DNA of 64,000 nt from contig NZ_QJKD01000001.1 of the NCBI RefSeq assembly GCF_003201875.1, positions 1-64,000 of the forward strand, read 5' to 3'. Positions within the stretch are counted from its first letter, which is position 1. Each line of letters begins with the position of its first letter. The translations under genes and the position numbers were made by a program. The notes beneath the pieces are model-generated. The model was not told the origin of the DNA and ran no database searches. It worked only from the letters and a program-made list of their open reading frames with translations. This document shows, piece after piece, positions 61,491 through 64,000 of the stretch. The stretch is from Hungatella effluvii. Lineage in GTDB: Bacteria > Bacillota > Clostridia > Lachnospirales > Lachnospiraceae.

Positions 61491-63842
61491 CTATTCCCGT
61501 TCCCGCAGAAGGTCTGCCGGAACTATTTTTTTCAGTTTTCGAAGCATCATCATGGAGCTGAACCCGACAGAGACTGCGGTCAGCCCAATGGCCTGCAGCA
61601 GTGCCTTTCCGTCGATAAAGCTGGGGATTGTATACATATCCGAAGCCATAGAGACCGAGATCAGCTGGCTGGCCCCCATGGACATGGGAATTCCGATGAG
61701 CACCGCGCCCGCGGCCAGCAGCCACTGTCCCGTGGAGATTACATCGAGACATTCCTTACTCTTTAATCCCAGCATCATCAGGGTGGACAGCTCCCGCTTC
61801 AGTTCCTCGAAGCTGATCAGGGAACTGATGTAGATGACTGCAAAGCTGATGATAACGCCCAGCATGGACATGGAGGCCATAATGGCGCTCATGCTCCCCA
61901 TCATGGACCGGTACTGGGAAAGTCTGTCCTGGCGGCTCTGGATTCCAGACACAGCGGCCGCATCCTCGAGACGCACCCGCAGCTCCTCCTGAACCGTGAG
62001 CGGGGCCTTCAGAAGAACGGTCGTACACACATTGCGGTAATCGCTGATCCTGCCAGCGCCGCCGAAGGACATATAGGCGGAGCTCCCCATATACTGGGCG
62101 ATCGTGTCCGTCACTGTGACGCGGCTGAGCCGCTCCTTGGGATAGGGAACCTTCACCTCTATGGTGCTCCCCTTCTTCACGCCCATGACGTTCGCCATGT
62201 GCTCCGATATCACGATGCCCTCTTCCTCCGGATACGCGCGGCTTCCGTCCTCCTTATACAGTCTTGTGAGGGAAGCCTCCGGCGAAATGGCCTGGATGGT
62301 GCAGTCCGTCTTTCCTCCCGGCCCTGACAGGGTGACCGCGAATTCCAGCATCCCCTCCGCGTTTTCCACCTGCGGATGCTTTACCGCCTCCAGGGCATCC
62401 TCTAAAAGAACCGGCTGCTCAAACTGAACCATGATGTCCTGTCTCTGCGTCTTCTCCCAGTAATCGAAGATAAAGACATCAAACAGGGAGTTCATGGACA
62501 CCAGGGTAGCCGTAATCATATAGGCAAAGGCGATACCGGCCACCGACATGGCTGTCCGCCGTCTGTTTCTGGAAAGGCTTCGAAGCGCCATGACGCCCGG
62601 AACCGTAAATAGGTTTAAAAAACCCGGAATGCGCTCCAGAAATGACTGTCTGGCCGACTTGGGAGACGGAGGACGCAGCGCCTGGGCGGGCTTCATCTTC
62701 CCGATCACACCGGCGATTATCCAGGAGGTGCCGGAGCAGAAGATCCCCGCCAGCAGGATGCCTTCCAGCAGATAGGATACCGAAAGCGGAGCCGTCACGT
62801 CCGGCAGGTTAAAGTATACCCGGTAAAAGCCCGCCATGGGATCCGCCAGGGCATACCCCAGAAGCCCGCCGAACAGCCCGCCGAGCAAACCGGTCACTGC
62901 TCCGAAGCCCATGTAATGGAGCCTTATTTTCCTCAATGGGATTCCAATCGCCATCAGGGTTCCGATCTGGGTCCGCTGCTGCTCCACCATACGGCTCTGC
63001 GTGATATAGAGAATCACTCCCGCCACGGTCAGGAAGAGAACTGGCACCACGCCGGACATTTTCTCCAGCTGCTTGATCTCCTCGTCAACCATGGAGACGG
63101 CCAGCTGGTCCTCCCGGGCATAATGGGATATGAGACCGTAGGGCTTCAGTGCCTGTTCGATCCGGTCCTTCACGGCCTCCCAGTCGCTGCCGGGCTCCAG
63201 CTTAAACAAAAAGCTGTTACTATGGCCTTCCTGGCCGAACATCTGGGCCATGGTCCGATATGAGGTAAACGCCGCGTCGTACACGGCAGGACTGGGATAC
63301 AGTTCATTCATATTGCGGATCATGTAGATATTTTCCGGCGTCAGGCCAATTCCTGTGATCTCCATAGGAATCCTCTTTCCTTCCACGACAATCTCCATCG
63401 TGTCCCCCGGATTTAAATTTCTGGCCTTTGCAATGCCGTCGCCGATGACAATCTCCTTTTTCCCCTCTTCCGGCAGAGTACCTCTGGATAAAACCGGACG
63501 GTTCATCTCCCCCTCCGACCAGGATACGAGATGGAGTTCCACGTCCTCTTCGTATCCGTATACCCTCGTGTCCTTCACAAGCCGGGCCTGCACCGAATCG
63601 ATGCCGGGTATCATTTTTAAAATGCCTGCCTCGGAGACTGGTGAATCGGTCACCTGGGCAAAGCCGTCGCAGAATTCGGACTGGGAAAAGAACATATCCC
63701 GGGATTCGGCCAGATTGTCGTAGCACAGCTCCAGCACGGTAAAACCGCAGAAACCGATGGCAACGATCAGGATACACAGTATGTAGGCCGTCATGGATCT
63801 CTTCATGTCGCGAATCATTTTTCTCAATAAAAGTTTCGTCAT
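61491..63842 (-). CDS. FtsX-family ABC exporter permease (MacB-like)
   Basis: This 783-residue permease has an N-terminal membrane helix (SMTAYILCILIVAIGFCGFT), a first outer domain, a helix block near residues 265-370, a second helix near 425 (AMSVAGIAFAYMITATLVSM), another outer domain, and three C-terminal helices. That is a duplicated FtsX layout. It lies nine bases upstream of the HlyD gene and 18 bases after the ATPase gene, so the three form a MacAB-like exporter. It is similar in design but not in sequence to the exporter at 32-36 kb. Confidence 0.88.
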   Translation of the reverse strand: MTKLLLRKMIRDMKRSMTAYILCILIVAIGFCGFTVLELCYDNLAESRDMFFSQSEFCDGFAQVTDSPVSEAGILKMIPGIDSVQARLVKDTRVYGYEEDVELHLVSWSEGEMNRPVLSRGTLPEEGKKEIVIGDGIAKARNLNPGDTMEIVVEGKRIPMEITGIGLTPENIYMIRNMNELYPSPAVYDAAFTSYRTMAQMFGQEGHSNSFLFKLEPGSDWEAVKDRIEQALKPYGLISHYAREDQLAVSMVDEEIKQLEKMSGVVPVLFLTVAGVILYITQSRMVEQQRTQIGTLMAIGIPLRKIRLHYMGFGAVTGLLGGLFGGLLGYALADPMAGFYRVYFNLPDVTAPLSVSYLLEGILLAGIFCSGTSWIIAGVIGKMKPAQALRPPSPKSARQSFLERIPGFLNLFTVPGVMALRSLSRNRRRTAMSVAGIAFAYMITATLVSMNSLFDVFIFDYWEKTQRQDIMVQFEQPVLLEDALEAVKHPQVENAEGMLEFAVTLSGPGGKTDCTIQAISPEASLTRLYKEDGSRAYPEEEGIVISEHMANVMGVKKGSTIEVKVPYPKERLSRVTVTDTIAQYMGSSAYMSFGGAGRISDYRNVCTTVLLKAPLTVQEELRVRLEDAAAVSGIQSRQDRLSQYRSMMGSMSAIMASMSMLGVIISFAVIYISSLISFEELKRELSTLMMLGLKSKECLDVISTGQWLLAAGAVLIGIPMSMGASQLISVSMASDMYTIPSFIDGKALLQAIGLTAVSVGFSSMMMLRKLKKIVPADLLRERE

Positions 63843-63860
63843 ATCCGTCCCTTTCCGCCG

Positions 63861-64000
63861 CTACCAGTCCAGTTCTTCCGCCTGGCATGGATGCTCATTG
63901 ACCGTGATACGCTGCAGCCTTCCGTCCTTCATGTGGAAGACGCGGTCCGCCACACGGACCATCTCCGCGTTGTGGGTGATGGTCATGACGGGACAGTTTA
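63861..64000 (-). CDS. ABC exporter ATPase, 3' end only
   Basis: The last 46 codons of an ATPase are present, ending ELDW then TAG at 63861-63863. PVMTITHNAEMVRVADRVFH contains the H-loop His and the switch region typical of LolD/MacB-type ATPases. The gene continues past the right edge. It heads the permease-HlyD operon. Confidence 0.85.
   Translation of the reverse strand, partial: NCPVMTITHNAEMVRVADRVFHMKDGRLQRITVNEHPCQAEELDW

Noticed and set aside
63304..63888. 194-codon frame overlapping the exporter permease
   Set aside because: Different frame of the same strand inside a real permease gene; Arg/Gly/His-rich, not protein-like.
1..64000. CRISPR arrays, tRNA or rRNA genes, prophage or transposase genes
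   Set aside because: None was seen on reading; the short tandem repeats at 3071 and 42779 lack CRISPR spacer structure. A tRNAscan and Rfam search would settle small RNAs that I could miss.

Overview
The window looks like chromosome from a Lachnospiraceae-type clostridium (Clostridium cluster XIVa, roughly 50% G+C by eye). The grounds are the housekeeping order uvrC-hprK-murB-rapZ-whiA-HPr-like-dnaE-pfkA, a dus gene preceded by a small Lachnospiraceae-type protein, a membrane pyrophosphatase with K+-dependent signatures, and several YesM/YesN-type two-component systems beside sugar ABC transporters. Genus is inference only. I saw no phage, insertion-sequence transposase, CRISPR array, rRNA or tRNA.

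Region 1 (1-9.6 kb) is a rhamnogalacturonan-type utilisation locus that resembles Bacillus subtilis yesMNOPQRT, rearranged. A leftward operon (solute-binding lipoprotein, two permeases, GH105/GH88 hydrolase) diverges from a rightward histidine kinase, AraC-type response regulator and SGNH acetylesterase. A 21-bp-spaced direct repeat next to the leftward promoter is a candidate regulator site. A 33-bp-armed foldback sequence sits between the regulator and the esterase. Region 2 (9.7-13.4 kb) holds a PHP phosphatase, a broken acetyltransferase gene, a small conserved protein and dus.

Region 3 (12.4-25.9 kb) has a LacI regulator divergent from uxaA-uxaB (galacturonate branch), then a leftward operon of an orphan solute-binding protein with two lyase-like proteins, controlled by a second divergent YesMN-type pair. 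Region 4 (25.9-38.2 kb) has a HAD-Nudix fusion, an unknown membrane protein with an OmpR-type two-component system, a convergent ABC exporter plus serine hydrolase, a tandem-MerR regulator and an AraC-GyrI-like regulator.

Region 5 (38.3-42.7 kb) is a second pectin operon: a degenerate GH105-like protein, a GH28 polygalacturonase and a TIM-barrel isomerase. Its promoter carries the same LacI-type operator (consensus near TGTAAGNNCTTACA) as the uxaA promoter 28 kb away, so one regulator probably controls depolymerisation and catabolism together. A 30-bp-armed foldback element with near-identical direct flanks abuts one operator, and a decayed Rpn-family gene lies beyond it.

Region 6 (43-64 kb) is mostly housekeeping: pfkA, dnaE, a Crh-like HPr carrying Glu15, whiA, rapZ, murB, hprK, uvrC, a DUF1653 protein, a DUF4015 glycosidase-like lipoprotein, an Xre regulator with its membrane partner, hppA, map with a SEC-C zinc motif, and a MacB-like exporter whose ATPase runs off the right edge.

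The most unusual items are the shared LacI operators with the adjacent foldback element, the structured uxaA leader, the catalytically depleted GH105 paralogue, the SBP-plus-two-lyases locus without permeases, and two genes broken by internal deletion.
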